From contig NZ_QJRX01000009.1 of the NCBI RefSeq assembly GCF_003205495.1, positions 124,001 to 188,000 of the forward strand: 64,000 nucleotides of DNA, in the 5' to 3' direction. The position numbers were made by a program, and so were the translations under genes. A model generated the notes under the pieces. That model saw only the letters and a program-made list of their open reading frames with translations, had not been told where the DNA came from and did not search any database. Each line of letters begins with the position of its first letter. Within the stretch, counting starts at the first letter, position 1. The DNA is from Aquipseudomonas alcaligenes (GTDB lineage Bacteria > Pseudomonadota > Gammaproteobacteria > Pseudomonadales > Pseudomonadaceae). Shown piece by piece: positions 8,271 to 16,254 of the stretch.

Positions 8271-8301
8271 ACGGGAGGCCAATGGCCTCCCGTTTTCTTT
8301 T
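8271..8301 (+). terminator. Rho-independent terminator after cheVR
   Basis: ACGGGAGGCC (8271-8280), loop AAT, GGCCTCCCGT (8284-8293): a perfect 10-bp stem followed by TTTCTTTT. Confidence 0.93.
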
Positions 8302-8304
8302 GGG

Positions 8305-8370
8305 GCGGCAAAGGGCATTGCCGGCTTTGCCGCTTGCCACCGCGAAAGCGGAAAAGCCTTGCCGCTTGCC
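8305..8370. repeat. Cluster of short inverted and direct repeats upstream of flgB
   Basis: After the cheR terminator the sequence holds three linked repeats. GCGGCAAAG (8305-8313) pairs with CTTTGCCGC (8325-8333). A 12-bp direct repeat TTGCCGCTTGCC occurs at 8327-8338 and 8359-8370. A CCGC-GAAA-GCGG mini-hairpin lies at 8340-8351. No gene is seen here. It may be a REP-like element or folded RNA; the function is unknown. Confidence 0.5.
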
Positions 8371-8425
8371 GCTCCCTAGGTGGCTTTTAAGTTTCTAACT
8401 CATTGAAAAATAAATATAAATAAAA

Positions 8426-8442
8426 TTGGCACAGCCTTTGCT
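8426..8442 (+). promoter_or_regulatory. Sigma-54 promoter of flgBCDE
   Basis: TTGGCAC-AGCCT-TTGCT: GG at 8428-8429 and GC at 8440-8441 are 10 bases apart, a near-consensus -24/-12 promoter. An AT-rich tract (8385-8425) lies directly upstream. It would be FleR-dependent by analogy with P. aeruginosa flgBCDE. Confidence 0.93.
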
Positions 8443-8483
8443 GAATGTCTGGTACGACGCCCACACGGCAAAGGTTCCAGGTC

Positions 8484-8891
8484 ATGAGCATCAGTTTCGA
8501 CAAAGCACTCGGCATCCACGAAATGGCCCTCGGCTTCCGCGCTCAGCGCGCCGAGGTGCTGGCCAACAACATCGCCAACGCCGACACCCCGCACTACAAG
8601 GCCCGTGACCTGGATTTCGCCGCCGTGCTCGCCGAGCAGAACGAGAAGCAGGGCGGCAAGACCTTCGGCCTGAGCCGCACCGACAGCCAGCACATTGCCG
8701 CCGACGGCATCCAGCTGGCCGATCCGGCACTGCGCTTCCGCACCCCGTTCCATCCGTCCATCGACCAGAACAGCGTCGACATGCAGCAGGAGCAAGCCAA
8801 CTACGCCGAGAACGCGGTGCAGTTCCAGGCCAGCTTCACCTTTCTCAACAGCAAGTTCAAAGGGCTGGTCAGCGCCCTGCGCGGCGAATAA
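8484..8891 (+). CDS. flgB: Flagellar basal-body rod protein FlgB
   Basis: A 135-residue proximal rod protein, exported by the flagellar type III system. The N-terminal rod signature is present (ALGFRAQRAEVLANNIAN, then DTPHYKARDLDF), as is the C-terminal helix NYAENAVQFQASFTFLNSKF typical of FlgB. ATG 8484 (MSISFDKALGIHE) is the family start; an upstream in-frame ATG at 8445 would add 13 unrelated residues and lies within 4 bases of the sigma-54 -12 box. It is the first gene of flgBCDE, with flgC 14 bases downstream. Confidence 0.96.
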   Translation: MSISFDKALGIHEMALGFRAQRAEVLANNIANADTPHYKARDLDFAAVLAEQNEKQGGKTFGLSRTDSQHIAADGIQLADPALRFRTPFHPSIDQNSVDMQQEQANYAENAVQFQASFTFLNSKFKGLVSALRGE

Positions 8892-8905
8892 GGGAGATCA
8901 CGAAC

Positions 8906-9349
8906 ATGTCACTCGCCAGTGTCTTCAACATCGCCGGTACCGGCATGAGCGCCCAGAGCACTCGCCTGAACACCATCTCCAGCAACATCGCCAACGCCGA
9001 GACCGTCTCCTCGAGCATCGAGCAGACCTACCGCGCGCGCCACCCGGTGTTCGCCACCGTGTTCGAGTCGAGCCTGGAGGGTGATCGCGGCTCGCTGTTC
9101 GCCGACCAGGACCAGGCCGGGCGTGGCGTGCAGGTACTGGGCGTGGTCGAGGACCAGAGCAGCCTGATGCCGCGTTACGAGCCGAACCACCCGGCGGCGG
9201 ACGACAAGGGCTACGTGTACTACCCGAACGTCAACGTGGTCGAGGAAATGGCCGACATGATCTCCGCCAGCCGTGCCTTCCAGACCAACGTGGAAATGAT
9301 GAATACCGCCAAGCAGATGATGCAGCGCGTGCTGACCCTGGGCCAGTAA
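8906..9349 (+). CDS. flgC: Flagellar basal-body rod protein FlgC
   Basis: A 147-residue proximal rod subunit. It has the axial-protein N-terminal motif (AGTGMSAQSTRLNTISSNIA) and the C-terminal partner helix with NVNVVEEMADMISASRAFQ and NVEMMNTAKQMMQRVLTLGQ. Length matches the family. GGGAG lies upstream of the ATG. It is cotranscribed with flgB and flgD, with gaps of 14 and 22 bases. Confidence 0.97.
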   Translation: MSLASVFNIAGTGMSAQSTRLNTISSNIANAETVSSSIEQTYRARHPVFATVFESSLEGDRGSLFADQDQAGRGVQVLGVVEDQSSLMPRYEPNHPAADDKGYVYYPNVNVVEEMADMISASRAFQTNVEMMNTAKQMMQRVLTLGQ

Positions 9350-9371
9350 GCGGCGAATGAGGAGCGAGACA

Positions 9372-10040
9372 ATGAGTGTCAGTGGCGTCGGTTCCGTACT
9401 GGACCAGTACCAGATCAAGCAGGACAGCACCCAGAAAAAGGAGCTTGGCAAGAACGAGTTCCTCGAGCTGCTGGTGGCCCAGCTGAACAACCAGAACCCG
9501 CTGGAGCCCCAGGAGAACGGCGAGTTCATCGCCCAGCTGGCGCAGTTCAGCCAGGTCGAGGGCATCGAACAGCTCAACACCCGCATGGAGTCGCTGCTGT
9601 CCGGCTACCAGTCCTCGCAGGCCCTACAGGCATCCTCCCTGGTCGGCCGCAAGGTGATAGTGCCGAGCGAGAAGGCGGTGGTGGATACCAGCGAGACCTT
9701 CAAGGGCAGCCTGGTCCTGCCGGTCACCAGCAGCAACGTCTACGTCAACGTCTACGACAGCGCCGGCAAGGTGGTGAACCGCGTCAACCTCGGCCAGCAG
9801 GCCGCCGGCAACGTCAGCTTCATGTGGGACGGCAAGGACTCCAGCGGCAATCTCATGCCGCCCGGCACCTACAAGTTCGAGGCGCAGGCTACCTATGCCG
9901 ACGGTACCAAGGGTCTCTACACCCTGCTGCCGGCCAACGTCGACAGCGTCGTGCTGGGGCAGAACGGCGGCGAAATGAAACTCAACCTGGCGGGTGTCGG
10001 CATCGTGCCGCTGTCCCAGGTCCAGGTCATCGGTCAATAA
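9372..10040 (+). CDS. flgD: Flagellar hook-cap protein FlgD
   Basis: A 222-residue hook assembly scaffold that caps the growing hook and is later discarded. The conserved N-terminal region is present (GKNEFLELLVAQLNNQNPL, FIAQLAQFSQVEGIEQLN), followed by FlgD tudor/Ig-like domains with the SGNLMPPGTYKFEAQATYADG segment. ATG 9372 follows GAGGAGCGAGACA. An ATG 15 bases upstream is in frame but has no ribosome site. It lies in the flgBCDE operon. Confidence 0.96.
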   Translation: MSVSGVGSVLDQYQIKQDSTQKKELGKNEFLELLVAQLNNQNPLEPQENGEFIAQLAQFSQVEGIEQLNTRMESLLSGYQSSQALQASSLVGRKVIVPSEKAVVDTSETFKGSLVLPVTSSNVYVNVYDSAGKVVNRVNLGQQAAGNVSFMWDGKDSSGNLMPPGTYKFEAQATYADGTKGLYTLLPANVDSVVLGQNGGEMKLNLAGVGIVPLSQVQVIGQ

Positions 10041-10084
10041 CCCCAGGCTGTAAGCGCCGGCAGTAACGGCAAAGGAGCACTTCC

Positions 10085-11392
10085 ATGGCTTTCAACATCG
10101 GTCTCAGCGGTCTGCGGGCAGCCACCAACGACCTCAACGTCACCGGCAACAACATCGCCAACGCCGGCACCGCGGGCTTCAAGCAGTCGCGCGCGGAGTT
10201 CGCCGACGTCTATGCCGCCTCGGTCCTCGGCACCGGGGCCAACCCGCAGGGCAGCGGCGTACTGCTGGGCGACGTGTCGCAGCTGTTCAACCAGGGCAAC
10301 ATCAACTACACCCAGAACGCCCTGGACCTGGCCATCAACGGCAACGGCTTCTTCGTCACCAGCAACAACGGCGAGATCAGCTATACCCGCGCCGGCTACT
10401 TCGGTACCGACCGCGATGGCTATGTGGTCAACAACTTCGGCTATCGCCTGCAGGGCTACGCGGTGGATGCCGCCGGCAACCTGCAGAACGGCATCGTCGA
10501 TGACATCCAGATCCGCACTGCCGCCCAGTCGCCGCGTGCCACCGAGAACATGGTGCAGACCTTCAACCTCAACTCGAACAACACGGTGCCGACCACTGTG
10601 CCCTTCGACCCGGCCGACCCGACCACCTACAACTCGTCGACCTCGACCAACATCTACGACACTCAGGGCAATGCCCACGTGCTGACCCAGTACTTCGTCA
10701 AGACCGCGGCCAATACCTGGACCATGAACGTCCTGATCGACGGGCGCAACCCCAACGATCCGACCCTGACCACGCCCTACACCGTCGACCTGAGCTTTAC
10801 GGCGGCAGGCCAGCTGGATACTGCGGCGCTGGCCTCCACTGATTTCACGGTGAACGCCGATGGCACCCTGAGCCTGACCAACTGGGTGCCGGCCGCGCCG
10901 GACAATTCGGTGCCGCCGGTATGGAGTGCCAACGGCGCGAACGCGGCGGCGGCGGGCATCACCGTTGATATCCGCAATGCAACCCAGTTCGCCAGCGCCT
11001 TCGCGGTCACTGCGGTGAGCCAGGACGGCTATACCACCGGCGAACTGGCCGGCCTGGAGATCGACGATACCGGGGTGATCTTCGCCCGCTACACCAATGG
11101 CCAGTCGCTGGTCCAGGGCCAGGTGGTGCTGGCCAACTTCGCCAACGTGCAAGGCCTTACCCCGGTCGGCAAGACTGCCTGGGTGCAGTCCTTCCAGTCC
11201 GGCGAGCCAGTGGTCGGTACGCCGCGCTCCGGCACCCTGGGCGCCCTGCAGGCCGGCGCGCTTGAGGATTCCAACGTCGAGTTGTCGGACCAGCTGGTCA
11301 ACCTGATCGTCGCCCAGCGCAACTACCAGGCCAACGCCAAGACCATCGAGACCGAAAGCGCCATCACCCAGACCATCATCAACCTGCGTTGA
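10085..11392 (+). CDS. flgE: Flagellar hook protein FlgE
   Basis: The 435-residue structural subunit of the hook. The N-terminal axial motif (GLSGLRAATNDLNVTGNNIA, then GFKQSRAEFADVYA) and the C-terminal domain (NVELSDQLVNLIVAQRNYQA, AKTIETESAITQTIINLR) flank a variable, Thr/Asn-rich middle (about residues 140-350) with the FlgE D2 segment TSTNIYDTQGNAHVLTQYF. AAGGAGC precedes the ATG. It is the last gene of flgBCDE; two hairpins follow before the flgF promoter. Confidence 0.97.
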   Translation: MAFNIGLSGLRAATNDLNVTGNNIANAGTAGFKQSRAEFADVYAASVLGTGANPQGSGVLLGDVSQLFNQGNINYTQNALDLAINGNGFFVTSNNGEISYTRAGYFGTDRDGYVVNNFGYRLQGYAVDAAGNLQNGIVDDIQIRTAAQSPRATENMVQTFNLNSNNTVPTTVPFDPADPTTYNSSTSTNIYDTQGNAHVLTQYFVKTAANTWTMNVLIDGRNPNDPTLTTPYTVDLSFTAAGQLDTAALASTDFTVNADGTLSLTNWVPAAPDNSVPPVWSANGANAAAAGITVDIRNATQFASAFAVTAVSQDGYTTGELAGLEIDDTGVIFARYTNGQSLVQGQVVLANFANVQGLTPVGKTAWVQSFQSGEPVVGTPRSGTLGALQAGALEDSNVELSDQLVNLIVAQRNYQANAKTIETESAITQTIINLR

Positions 11393-11405
11393 TGAGTGGA
11401 GGAGG

Positions 11406-11429
11406 GGGCTTGCCGCTAGCGGCAAGCCC
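11406..11429 (+). terminator. Perfect hairpin after flgE without U-tract
   Basis: GGGCTTGCCGCT (11406-11417) is the exact complement of AGCGGCAAGCCC (11418-11429). There is no T-run, so it may protect the 3' end or act together with the terminator 20 bases downstream. Confidence 0.6.
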
Positions 11430-11448
11430 TCGCCGTAATCCCTTCTGG

Positions 11449-11475
11449 AAAGACTCCGTACGGGGTCTTTTCTTT
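11449..11475 (+). terminator. Rho-independent terminator after flgE
   Basis: AAAGACTCCGT and ACGGGGTCTTT form a stem (one G:T pair) followed by TTCTTT. It separates flgBCDE from flgF and the genes after it. Confidence 0.8.
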
Positions 11476-11494
11476 ATAAAAATCTATAAAAATC

Positions 11495-11514
11495 AAATAG
11501 ATGTAATTCTATTT
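11495..11514. repeat. AT-rich inverted repeat just upstream of the flgF promoter
   Basis: AAATAGA (11495-11501) and TCTATTT (11508-11514) end 5 bases before the sigma-54 -24 element. A degenerate IHF-like string (AATCAA at 11491-11496) overlaps it. It is a possible DNA-bending or activator site. Confidence 0.4.
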
Positions 11515-11518
11515 TTGT

Positions 11519-11536
11519 CCTGGCACGCGGTTTGCT
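11519..11536 (+). promoter_or_regulatory. Sigma-54 promoter of flgFGHIJKL
   Basis: CCTGGCACG-CGGT-TTGCT: GG (11522-11523) and GC (11534-11535) are 10 bases apart, matching TGGCACG-N4-TTGCW fully. The predicted +1 is about 45 bases before flgF. Confidence 0.94.
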
Positions 11537-11590
11537 GAAGAGCTTGTAACTGAGTTACGAGCGGCAATCGGCCGAACTGCGGAGCAACCC

Positions 11591-12334
11591 ATGGACAAGA
11601 TGCTGTACATCTCCATGACCGGCGCCAGCCAGAACACCCTGGCCCAGCGTGCCCACGCCAACAACCTGGCGAACATCTCGACCACCGGCTTTCGCCGCGA
11701 CTACGAGCAGGCGCGTTCCATGCCGGTGTTCGGCGACAGCTACCCGGCGCGGGTCTACGCCATGACCGAGCGTCCCGCCACCGACTTCACCCCCGGCTCC
11801 CTGCAGGAGACGGGGCGCGACCTGGACGTGGCCATCGAGGGCCAGGGCTGGATCGCCGTGCAGGCGGCCGACGGTAGCGAGGCCTACGTACGCACCGCCA
11901 GCCTGCAGATTGACGCCCTCGGCCAGCTGCGCACCGGCAACGGTTTGCCGGTGCTCGGCAATGGCGGGCCGATCGCCGTGCCGCCGGAGCAGAAGGTCGA
12001 GATCGGTCAGGACGGCACCATCAGCATTCGCGCCCTCGGCGAGGCCCCCAACGTGATGGCCGAGGTGGACCGCATCAAGCTGGTCAACCCCGACCCCAGA
12101 AACATGGAGAAGGGCAGCGATGGCCTGATCCGCGTCAAGGATGCGACCGGCCCGCAGGAGCCCGATGCCACCGTACGCCTGACTTCCGGCTTCCTCGAGT
12201 CGAGCAACGTCAACGCCGTCGAGGAGATGACTGCGATCCTCTCGCTGTCCCGCCAGTTCGAGCTGCACGTAAAGATGATGCGTACCGCCGAAGAAGGCGC
12301 CTCCGCCATGGCACGGGTCATGCAAATCAGCTAA
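11591..12334 (+). CDS. flgF: Flagellar basal-body rod protein FlgF
   Basis: A 247-residue proximal rod protein. The N-terminal motif (MDKMLYISMTGASQNTLAQR, NNLANISTTGFRRDY) and the C-terminal SSNVNAVEEMTAILSLSRQF and VKMMRTAEEGASAM helices identify FlgF, distinguishing it from FlgG, which follows. GGAG lies 6 bases upstream of the ATG. First gene of flgFGHIJKL. Confidence 0.96.
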   Translation: MDKMLYISMTGASQNTLAQRAHANNLANISTTGFRRDYEQARSMPVFGDSYPARVYAMTERPATDFTPGSLQETGRDLDVAIEGQGWIAVQAADGSEAYVRTASLQIDALGQLRTGNGLPVLGNGGPIAVPPEQKVEIGQDGTISIRALGEAPNVMAEVDRIKLVNPDPRNMEKGSDGLIRVKDATGPQEPDATVRLTSGFLESSNVNAVEEMTAILSLSRQFELHVKMMRTAEEGASAMARVMQIS

Positions 12335-12380
12335 TCACCAACGCGAAGCGCCATGAAACCGGCGCTCGAGGAGAAAGAAC

Positions 12381-13166
12381 ATGCTTCCGGCTCTGTGGGT
12401 CGCCAAGACCGGCCTGTCCGCCCAGGACATGAACCTGACCACCATTTCCAACAACCTGGCCAACGTCTCGACCACCGGCTTCAAGCGCGATCGCGCCGAG
12501 TTCGAGGATCTGCTGTACCAGATCCGTCGCCAGCCCGGCGGTCAGTCCAGCCAGGACAGCGAGCTGCCCACCGGCCTGCAGCTGGGCACCGGCGTGCGCA
12601 TCGCCGGCACCCAGAAGATCTTCACCGCCGGCAGCCTGCAGACCACCGAGCAGCCGCTGGACATGGCGGTCAACGGCCGCGGCTTCTTCCAGGTCCTGAT
12701 GCCGGACGGCACCGTCGGCTACACCCGCGACGGCAGCTTCCACCTGGACTCCGATGGCCAGATCGTCACCTCCAGCGGCTTCCCCCTGGAGCCGGCCATC
12801 GTCCTGCCGGCCGAGGTGCAGACCTTCACCGTCGGCGAGGACGGTACCGTCTCGGTGACCACCTTCGGCAACCCCGCCGCCCAGGTGATCGGTAACATCC
12901 AGACCGCCGACTTCGTCAACCCGGCCGGCCTGCAGGCGATCGGCAACAACCTGTTCCTCGAGACCGCCGCCAGCGGCGCGCCGCAGGTCGGCACCCCGGG
13001 CCTCACCGGCCTCGGCACCGTGCTGCAGAACACCCTGGAGAACTCCAACGTCAGCGTGGTGGAGGAGCTGGTCAACATGATCACCACCCAGCGCGCTTAC
13101 GAGATGAACTCCAAGGTGATCTCCACCTCGGACCAGATGCTCTCCTTCATCACGCAGAACCTTTGA
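12381..13166 (+). CDS. flgG: Flagellar distal rod protein FlgG
   Basis: A 261-residue distal rod subunit. It starts MLPALWVAKTGLSAQDMN, followed by the FlgG-specific N-terminal loop (EFEDLLYQIRRQPGGQSS) that stiffens the rod. The C-terminus (SNVSVVEELVNMITTQRAYE, NSKVISTSDQMLSFITQNL) is strongly conserved. GAGGAG precedes the ATG. It shares the operon with flgF (46-base gap) and flgH. Confidence 0.97.
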   Translation: MLPALWVAKTGLSAQDMNLTTISNNLANVSTTGFKRDRAEFEDLLYQIRRQPGGQSSQDSELPTGLQLGTGVRIAGTQKIFTAGSLQTTEQPLDMAVNGRGFFQVLMPDGTVGYTRDGSFHLDSDGQIVTSSGFPLEPAIVLPAEVQTFTVGEDGTVSVTTFGNPAAQVIGNIQTADFVNPAGLQAIGNNLFLETAASGAPQVGTPGLTGLGTVLQNTLENSNVSVVEELVNMITTQRAYEMNSKVISTSDQMLSFITQNL

Positions 13167-13228
13167 TAGCGCAGGCGCCTCTGGCGCCGGCCAATGAATA
13201 GCAACAAGAACGCCGTGAGGTAGTGGTT

Positions 13229-13942
13229 ATGAACCGGCCGATGATTCTTCTCTCCCTGCTGGGCTGCGTGCTCCTGAGTGGCTGCGTTACGCCCCCGCCG
13301 AAGCCGGACGATCCCTACTACGCCCCGGTGCTGCCGCGCACCCCGCTGCCGGCGGCGCAGACCAACGGCGCCATCTACCAGGCCGGTTTCGAGACCAACC
13401 TGTACGACGACCGCAAGGCCTATCGGGTCGGCGACATCATCACCATCACCCTCAGCGAGCGTACCCAAGCCAGCAAGGCGGCCGGTTCGGACATGTCCAA
13501 GGACAGCAGCGCCAACCTCGGCCTGACCTCGCTGTTCGGTGGCGCCGTTTCGCTGGACAACCCCAGTACCAGCCTCAACCCGCTCAAGGCCGAGGATCTC
13601 AGCCTGGATGTGGGTTACAGCGGTACCCGCTCGACAGAGGGAGAGAGCGCAGCGAATCAGAGCAACAGCCTGTCCGGCTCGATCACCGTGACAGTCGCCG
13701 AAGTGCTGCCCAACGGCATCCTCGCCGTGCGCGGCGAGAAGTGGCTGACGCTGAACACCGGCGATGAGCTGGTGCGCATCGCCGGGCTGATCCGCGCCGA
13801 CGACATCGCCACCGACAACACCGTGTCCTCGACCCGCGTGGCCAATGCCCGGATCACCTACTCGGGCACTGGTACCTTCGCCGATGCCAGCCAGCCGGGG
13901 TGGTTCGACCGTTTCTTCATGAGCCCGTTGTTCCCGTTCTGA
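13229..13942 (+). CDS. flgH: Flagellar L-ring lipoprotein FlgH
   Basis: A 237-residue outer-membrane lipoprotein forming the L ring around the rod. The signal peptide ends in a lipobox LLSGC with the lipidated cysteine at position 19. Downstream are the family segments [40 protein letters not shown] and [16 protein letters not shown] 13229 is chosen over GTG 13223 because GAGG is better spaced and the lipoprotein signal then begins [12 protein letters not shown]. It is followed 14 bases later by flgI, its ring partner. Confidence 0.96.
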   Translation: MNRPMILLSLLGCVLLSGCVTPPPKPDDPYYAPVLPRTPLPAAQTNGAIYQAGFETNLYDDRKAYRVGDIITITLSERTQASKAAGSDMSKDSSANLGLTSLFGGAVSLDNPSTSLNPLKAEDLSLDVGYSGTRSTEGESAANQSNSLSGSITVTVAEVLPNGILAVRGEKWLTLNTGDELVRIAGLIRADDIATDNTVSSTRVANARITYSGTGTFADASQPGWFDRFFMSPLFPF

Positions 13943-13956
13943 GCAGGTAGCCGACC

Positions 13957-15057
13957 ATGAAGCAACTGATTTCCGCCCTCTGCCTGCTGCTCGCCGCGAG
14001 CACCGTGCAGGCCGAACGCCTGAAAGACCTGGCCAGCATCCAGGGCGTGCGAACCAACCAGCTGATCGGCTATGGCCTGGTGGTCGGCCTCAACGGCACC
14101 GGCGACCAGACCACGCAGACGCCCTTCACCCTGCAGACCTTCAACAACATGCTGGCGCAGTTCGGCATCAAGGTGCCGGCCGGCAGCGGCAATGTGCAGC
14201 TGAAGAACGTCGCCGCGGTGTCCGTGCATGCCGAGCTGCCGCCGTTCGCCAAGCCGGGGCAGACCCTGGACGTGACCATCTCCTCGATCGGCAACTCCAA
14301 GAGCCTGCGCGGCGGCAGCCTGCTGATGACCCCGCTCAAGGGCATCGACGGCAACGTCTACGCCATCGCCCAGGGCAACCTGGTGGTCGGTGGCTTCGAC
14401 GCCGGCGGTGCCGACGGCTCGCGCATCACCGTCAACGTGCCGTCGGCTGGCCGCATCCCCGCCGGTGCTACCGTCGAACGCCCGGTGCCGAGCGGCTTCG
14501 ACCAGGGCAATAGCCTGACGCTGAACCTCAACCGTCCGGACTTCACCACGGCGAAGAACATCGTCGACCAGATCAACGGCCTGCTCGGCCCGGGCGTGGC
14601 TCAGGCCATCGACGGCGGCTCGATCCGCGTCAGCGCGCCGCTGGATCCGAACCAGCGCGTCGACTATCTGGCGGTGCTGGAGAACATCGAGATCGAGGCT
14701 GGCCAGGCGGCGGCCAAGGTCATCATCAACTCGCGCACCGGCACCATCGTCATCGGCCAGAACGTCAAGGTGCAGCCGGCTGCGGTGACCCACGGCAGCC
14801 TCACCGTGACCATCACCGAAGACCCCATCGTCAGCCAGCCCGAGGCGCTCTCCGGCGGGCAGACCGCAGTAGTGCCGAATTCCCGGGTGGATGCCGAGCA
14901 GGAGGCCAAGCCGATGTTCAAGTTCGGCCCCGGCACCACGCTCGACGAGATCGTCCGTGCGGTCAACCAGGTGGGCGCCGCGCCTTCCGACCTGATGGCC
15001 ATCCTCGAGGCGCTCAAGCAAGCCGGCGCCTTGCAGGCCGACCTGATCGTGATCTGA
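13957..15057 (+). CDS. flgI: Flagellar P-ring protein FlgI
   Basis: A 366-residue periplasmic P-ring subunit. The cleavable signal peptide [19 protein letters not shown] precedes mature [13 protein letters not shown]. The highly conserved [15 protein letters not shown] and [17 protein letters not shown] segments and the C-terminal [19 protein letters not shown] are present. The length fits the family. Assembly in the periplasm depends on FlgA, encoded divergently near 6 kb. Confidence 0.97.
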   Translation: MKQLISALCLLLAASTVQAERLKDLASIQGVRTNQLIGYGLVVGLNGTGDQTTQTPFTLQTFNNMLAQFGIKVPAGSGNVQLKNVAAVSVHAELPPFAKPGQTLDVTISSIGNSKSLRGGSLLMTPLKGIDGNVYAIAQGNLVVGGFDAGGADGSRITVNVPSAGRIPAGATVERPVPSGFDQGNSLTLNLNRPDFTTAKNIVDQINGLLGPGVAQAIDGGSIRVSAPLDPNQRVDYLAVLENIEIEAGQAAAKVIINSRTGTIVIGQNVKVQPAAVTHGSLTVTITEDPIVSQPEALSGGQTAVVPNSRVDAEQEAKPMFKFGPGTTLDEIVRAVNQVGAAPSDLMAILEALKQAGALQADLIVI

Positions 15058-15068
15058 CGGAGGCGACC

Positions 15069-16244
15069 ATGGACTCCAGACTCGCAGCCGGCCTCGACAG
15101 CGGCGCCTACACCGACCTGAACCGGCTCAACCAGTTCAAGGTCGGCGGCGACAGCGAAGGCAACATCAAGAAGGTCGCCCGGGAATTCGAATCGCTGTTC
15201 CTCAATGAAATGATGAAGGCCATGCGCAAGGCGAACGAAGTGTTCGCCGAAGGCAACTTCATGAACAGCAACGAGAGCAAGACCTACCAGGACATGCACG
15301 ACCAGCAGCTGGCCGTGACCCTGTCGAAGAACAATGGTGGCATCGGCCTGGCTTCGGTGCTGGAACGCCAGCTCAGCCAGATGAAGAGCGGGCCGAAGCG
15401 GGTCAACCCCTTCGCCCAGGTCGAGGCGCCGAGCGCCAGCGCGCGCGCCGGTGCCTTGGGCCAAGCTGGCGCGTTCAAACCGGCAGGCGAGGGCGGTGTC
15501 GCCGCCCGCGACGATTCGCAGCAGCTCAACCAGCGGCGTCTGAGCCTGCCGAGCAAGCTCACCGACCGCCTGCTGGCCGGCATAGTCCCGGCTAGCGGCG
15601 AAGGCCAGCCACTGGCCGGCAGCGACTGGGTGCCGGCGCAGGCCAGCGCGGTGGCCGACGGCAAGCCGCTGAGCCTGGGCGACAGCGACGCCATCAGTGG
15701 TCGCCGGGTGGCCCAGCCGCCGCTGGCCAAGGGCAAGTCGGCCTTCGCCTCGGCTGCCGACTTCGTCGCCACCATGCTGCCGCTGGCCGAGGAGGCCGCG
15801 CAGAAGATCGGCGTCGACGCCCGTTACCTGGTGGCCCAGGCCGCCCTGGAAACCGGCTGGGGCAAGTCGATCATCCGCCAGGCCGACGGCTCCAGCAGCC
15901 ACAACCTGTTCGGCATCAAGGCCCACGGCGGCTGGCAGGGTGAGTCGGCACGGGTACTGACTACCGAATACAAGGGCGGTGAGGCGGTCAAGGAGGCGGC
16001 TTCCTTCCGCGCCTATGACTCCTACCGGCAGAGTTTCAACGACTACGTGAGCTTCCTGCAGGGCAACGGCCGCTATCAAGAAGCGCTGGCCGCGACCGAT
16101 AACCCGGAGAGCTTCGTGCGCGAGCTACAGGAGGCCGGTTACGCCACCGACCCCCAGTACGCCCGCAAGATCGCGCAGATCGCCCGGCAGATGCAGACCT
16201 ACCAGGCTGTGGCTGCCGCCGACAGTCCGACCACGAGGACCTGA
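15069..16244 (+). CDS. flgJ: Rod-cap and peptidoglycan hydrolase FlgJ
   Basis: A 391-residue bifunctional protein. The N-terminal rod-capping domain (about residues 30-105: VAREFESLFLNEMMKAMRKA, GGIGLASVLERQL) leads through an Ala/Gly/Pro-rich linker to a C-terminal glucosaminidase-type muramidase domain (about 235-385: YLVAQAALETGWGKS, FGIKAHGGWQGE, FRAYDSYRQSFNDY). E261 in ALETGWG is the likely catalytic acid. It opens the cell wall for the growing rod. GGAGG lies upstream of the ATG. It is in the operon between flgI and flgK. Confidence 0.96.
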   Translation: MDSRLAAGLDSGAYTDLNRLNQFKVGGDSEGNIKKVAREFESLFLNEMMKAMRKANEVFAEGNFMNSNESKTYQDMHDQQLAVTLSKNNGGIGLASVLERQLSQMKSGPKRVNPFAQVEAPSASARAGALGQAGAFKPAGEGGVAARDDSQQLNQRRLSLPSKLTDRLLAGIVPASGEGQPLAGSDWVPAQASAVADGKPLSLGDSDAISGRRVAQPPLAKGKSAFASAADFVATMLPLAEEAAQKIGVDARYLVAQAALETGWGKSIIRQADGSSSHNLFGIKAHGGWQGESARVLTTEYKGGEAVKEAASFRAYDSYRQSFNDYVSFLQGNGRYQEALAATDNPESFVRELQEAGYATDPQYARKIAQIARQMQTYQAVAAADSPTTRT

Positions 16245-16254
16245 GAGCTGAATC

